DNA of 5,343 nucleotides from Lachnospiraceae bacterium. GTDB taxonomy: Bacteria; Bacillota_A; Clostridia; Lachnospirales; Lachnospiraceae. The notes under the pieces were generated by a model. The model searched no databases and was not told the origin of the DNA. It was given only the letters and a program-made list of their open reading frames with translations. This document shows positions 5,008-5,343 of this stretch, piece after piece. Both the position numbers and the translations under genes were made by a program. Location of the stretch: the NCBI GenBank assembly GCA_017960415.1, contig JAGCZE010000025.1, positions 1 to 5,343 on the forward strand. The letters run 5' to 3'. The stretch's first letter is position 1. Each line of letters starts with the position of its first letter.

Positions 5008-5343
5008 TTATGATACGATCAGATCATGATCCGAATGCGCGGCCGCGAATCCGATAACGGCCGCGTTTGTATGTGTAAGAAGGTCGTTTAAGAGCCTGTC
5101 GGCGTCAGATTCGGCGACGCTTATCAGCAGGCCGCCCGAAGTCTGAGGATCGAAGAGGATATCGAGCATTGCACGGGAAACATTCTCCGATGCCTTAAAA
5201 TGATCTCCCACATAATCCCTGTTCTTGTAAGCACCGTCGGGGATGAAACCCATTGATGCCATCTCGTAAGCTGCGGGATGGTATTTTATTTTTGTAGAAT
5301 CAATATGCAGTGTAACATTGCTTCCGTGAGCCATCTCAAATGC
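5008..5343 (-). CDS. selD: Selenophosphate synthetase (selenide, water dikinase), C-terminal part, 5' end outside window
   Basis: SelD makes selenophosphate from selenide and ATP, the selenium donor for selenocysteine tRNA and for selenouridine in tRNA. The 111 visible residues are the C-terminal third of a protein usually about 345 residues long. They show the family's EMAHGSNVTLHID, GFIPDGAYKNRDYVGDH (equivalent to the PGGTxxNxxxxG segment) and DPQTSGGLLISV motifs, and a final Ala-Ile-Gly-like strand (AAVIGFAA). The frame is open to the window edge (AFE before the methionine at 5334), so that methionine is not the start. The N-terminal catalytic Cys/Sec and ATP-binding glycine-rich loop lie outside the window, so whether SelD itself carries selenocysteine cannot be seen. 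The gene is convergent with the response regulator, 30 bases apart, with no visible functional link to it. Its presence implies the organism uses selenium. Confidence 0.93.
   Translation of the reverse strand, partial: AFEMAHGSNVTLHIDSTKIKYHPAAYEMASMGFIPDGAYKNRDYVGDHFKASENVSRAMLDILFDPQTSGGLLISVAESDADRLLNDLLTHTNAAVIGFAAAHSDHDLIVS

Noticed and set aside
5022..5031. The palindrome GATCATGATC near the end of selD
   Set aside because: It lies within the selD coding sequence (SDHDLIVS) and is explained by codons.

Overview
The window looks like a chromosomal segment from an anaerobic Gram-positive bacterium of the Clostridia, most plausibly Lachnospiraceae. This rests on a clostridial-type class A penicillin-binding protein tail, a winged-helix/BTAD regulator of the kind common in Lachnospiraceae, a selenophosphate synthetase, strong AGGAG-type ribosome binding sites and AT-rich intergenic DNA around coding regions of intermediate GC. 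Genus cannot be read from the sequence, and no mobile element, tRNA, rRNA or CRISPR array was seen.

Layout. (1) Bases 2-796 (+) are the 3' end of a PBP1A-like gene that begins outside the window. (2) Bases 904-1107 (+) encode a 67-residue single-pass membrane protein of unknown function, with its own strong RBS and a small hairpin in its leader. (3) A 13-bp perfect stem-loop at 1229-1265 ends transcription of the next gene, which lies on the minus strand. (4) Bases 1283-2506 (-) encode a 407-residue transcriptional regulator: winged helix, BTAD, then an extra C-terminal domain. (5) Bases 2507-2886 are a divergent intergenic region holding a good sigma-A-type promoter for the regulator, a probable promoter for the rightward gene, and several inverted and direct repeats. 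(6) Bases 2887-4977 (+) encode a 696-residue response regulator with REC, HD-GYP, GGDEF and a degenerate GGDEF-like C-terminal domain. (7) Bases 5008-5343 (-) are the 3' end of selD, convergent with the response regulator.

The central observation is that the two divergently transcribed genes, a DNA-binding regulator and a cyclic-di-GMP turnover protein, end in recognisably the same roughly 120-residue domain. It looks like a GGDEF fold whose catalytic signature has been replaced by SxSQY (SVSQY in one, SSSQY in the other). With their shared 380-bp control region, this suggests a dedicated two-gene regulatory module. In it, the response regulator would adjust cyclic-di-GMP by synthesis (GGDEF, intact I-site) and breakdown (HD-GYP). 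The regulator would respond through the shared domain, by binding either a common ligand or its partner. The pairing and domain homology are visible in the sequence; the signalling link is inference. The PBP, small membrane protein and selD are probably independent neighbours.
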